64,000 nt of DNA from NCBI RefSeq assembly GCF_010233585.1, contig NZ_CP045997.1, positions 6,215,001 to 6,279,000 on the forward strand, given 5' to 3'. The stretch comes from Spirosoma endbachense. GTDB taxonomy: Bacteria; Bacteroidota; Bacteroidia; Cytophagales; Spirosomataceae. The notes under the pieces are model-generated. The model was not told the DNA's origin. It worked only from the letters and a program-made list of their open reading frames with translations, and ran no database searches. The translations under genes and the position numbers were made by a program. Shown here piece by piece: positions 62,835-64,000 of the stretch (position 1 is its first letter; each line of letters begins with the position of its first letter).

Positions 62835-64000
62835 TCAATATCCTGGATTCTGTTTGATGGCCGGGTCGGTGTCGATCTGGCTTTGCGGAATCGGCATCAG
62901 CAGGTCTTTAGCAGCAATGGTAATCAGGATGTTATTTGTTTTAAACCAGGCGTTCATGACTGAAATAGCCGTTCCGCTACGTAATAAATCGAACCAACGA
63001 TAGCCTTCACCGACCAATTCTAACTGACGTTCAAGGTCGATAGCTATCCGAAGATTTGCCTGAGACGCAGCCGTGGTATTCGCTAGTCCGGCCCGTGTCC
63101 GAATCAGGTTTAAATTTGTAGCAGCTGCGGTAGTGTTTCCTAATTCATTTTCCACCTCGGCCAGCATTAACAGGGCATCGGCGTAACGCAACACGACTAC
63201 ATCGCTGCCTCCGTCGGTAATGACAGCCGGTTGGGCCAGTTTACGACTCCAGGGAATGCCGGAGGTTGTTGCCGTGATGAAGGTGCCACGGCGTTTATCG
63301 GCAGCGGTGTAGAGCGCATACAGGCTTTTGGTAGGAAGGTTGTGCCCTTTCGCACCCGACACCGTACCCGATGGTGCATTCTGTTAAAACATCGTGCTGC
63401 CTTCGGTATTACCGTTTACGTTCGATGCAAACTGGACCGCGAAAATAATCTCCTTGTTGTTTTCATTCGTGATGCTGAACACATCGGCCGGATTGGGCAA
63501 CAAGGCATGTCGCCCCGAAGCAACCAGAGCCAGAAGCAATGTTCGGGCTTCGGCGTAGTTTTTCTGGGTAAGATGCACTTTCGCCAGCAAGGTTTGGGCA
63601 GCCGTTTTCACTACTTTCCCTGGCTGCGTTGAGGTTTCTGGCAATGTAGCAACAGCTTCGGTCAGGTCTTTTTTAATCTGGTCGTATACCTGCGCCGATG
63701 GCGTGCGGCCCTGCCCGAAATAGGTATTTGGATTTTCGGTTTCCTGTGTTACCAGTGGTACGTCGCCGTAAAGCTGAACCAGATTGAAATACAACATTGC
63801 CCGGATAAACTTCATCTCGCCGATACGGGCTTGCCTGGTGGCGGCAACAGCGTAGGGAACGTTATCAATTCTGTTCAACACAACGTTGGCCCGTTGGATG
63901 GCCTGATAAGAGTGACGCCAGACCAACGTGACCATATCATTGGCTGGAAGGATGGCGAACTGATCGATCTGCCCATAGGTACCACCATCATTGGCAGGTA
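62835..64000 (-). pseudogene. RagB/SusD-family outer-membrane protein, interrupted by in-frame stop; 5' end off window
   Basis: The minus-strand frame from the window edge (NDGGTYGQIDQFAILP) to 62835 encodes a SusD-like protein: RHSYQAIQRANVVLNRIDNVP, RAMLYFNLVQLYGDVPLVTQE and the C-terminal QLELVGEGYRWFDLLRSG are family hallmarks. A TAA at 63384-63386 breaks the frame (MF*QNAPSG). Both sides are in the same frame (573 bases apart, a multiple of three), so one base substitution would restore it. SusD binds sugars or other ligands with a SusC channel, here probably beyond the window. It is either a recent nonsense pseudogene or an error in the sequence. The protein after the stop would not be made by normal translation. 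Confidence 0.85.

Noticed and set aside
1..64000. tRNA, rRNA, CRISPR arrays, insertion sequences, phage or attachment sites
   Set aside because: No tRNA-like clover leaf, repeat-spacer pattern, transposase or integrase motif was recognised by eye; a covariance-model scan was not possible.

Overview
This window looks like chromosomal DNA from a pigmented, gliding-type Bacteroidota of the order Cytophagales. The protein style is closest to Spirosoma and its relatives, but that placement is by impression and not by a search. The evidence is a gliding lipoprotein (GldH), the type IX secretion proteins PorU and PorV, a SusD-type outer-membrane nutrient protein, a Bacteroidota-type RicT with a Cys-rich N-terminus, carotenoid genes, and many promoters of the Bacteroidota form TTTG-N19/20-TAnnTTTG. 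Most of the window is housekeeping sequence with dense coding, short gaps and strong intrinsic terminators.

Layout. 1-6.4 kb: a partial thioredoxin-like gene, mnmD, a DUF4293 membrane protein, then gldH with a PAP2 phosphatase gene; a BlaI/M56-peptidase pair lies between gldH and ricT. 6.4-11.2 kb: purD, recQ and the arabinose-5-phosphate isomerase gene. 11.4-14.6 kb: an ECF-like sigma factor followed by carotenoid genes crtI and crtB. 14.7-24.9 kb: gatB with a TlpA-type thioredoxin, proC, purB, a DUF1207 outer-membrane protein, an M20 peptidase, plsY and an M16-like protein lacking the zinc motif. 25.0-30.7 kb: porV, porU, a SprT-like gene and a tiny lipoprotein. 30.9-36.9 kb: gtrA, then nuoK-L-M-N with their own promoter and no nuoA-J nearby. 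37-46.6 kb: an exonuclease, a Rieske/FAD reductase, an ExbB/ExbD pair, an MDR reductase, an aquaglyceroporin, a uridine kinase-like gene, an MFS transporter with a DUF1349 protein, and a PaaE-type ferredoxin reductase. 46.8-52.3 kb: nadA and nadB for NAD synthesis, then acpP-fabF-rnc. 52.5-56.6 kb: hsp20, htrA, gmd and a SPOR lipoprotein. 57.2-64 kb: an accessory end with a purple-acid-phosphatase-like enzyme, a bestrophin, an MBL-fold hydrolase, a glycerophosphodiester phosphodiesterase and a susD interrupted by an in-frame stop.

How the genes work together: the main coherent themes are cell-envelope export (PorU sortase, PorV shuttle, GldH, SPOR protein, HtrA), the distal proton-pumping arm of complex I, de novo NAD synthesis (NadB then NadA), fatty-acid initiation (AcpP, FabF) and carotenoid pigment. 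The last 7 kb suggests extracytoplasmic phosphoester scavenging coupled to a SusC/SusD importer. I did not find a convincing entirely new system. The most unusual signals are the interrupted susD, a perfect 30-bp palindrome abutting the purB promoter, degenerate heptamer arrays in all three nuoKLMN gaps, a strong hairpin directly before the TTG start of the sprT-porU unit, and possible control elements ahead of crtI. No tRNA, rRNA, CRISPR array, IS element or phage gene was recognised.
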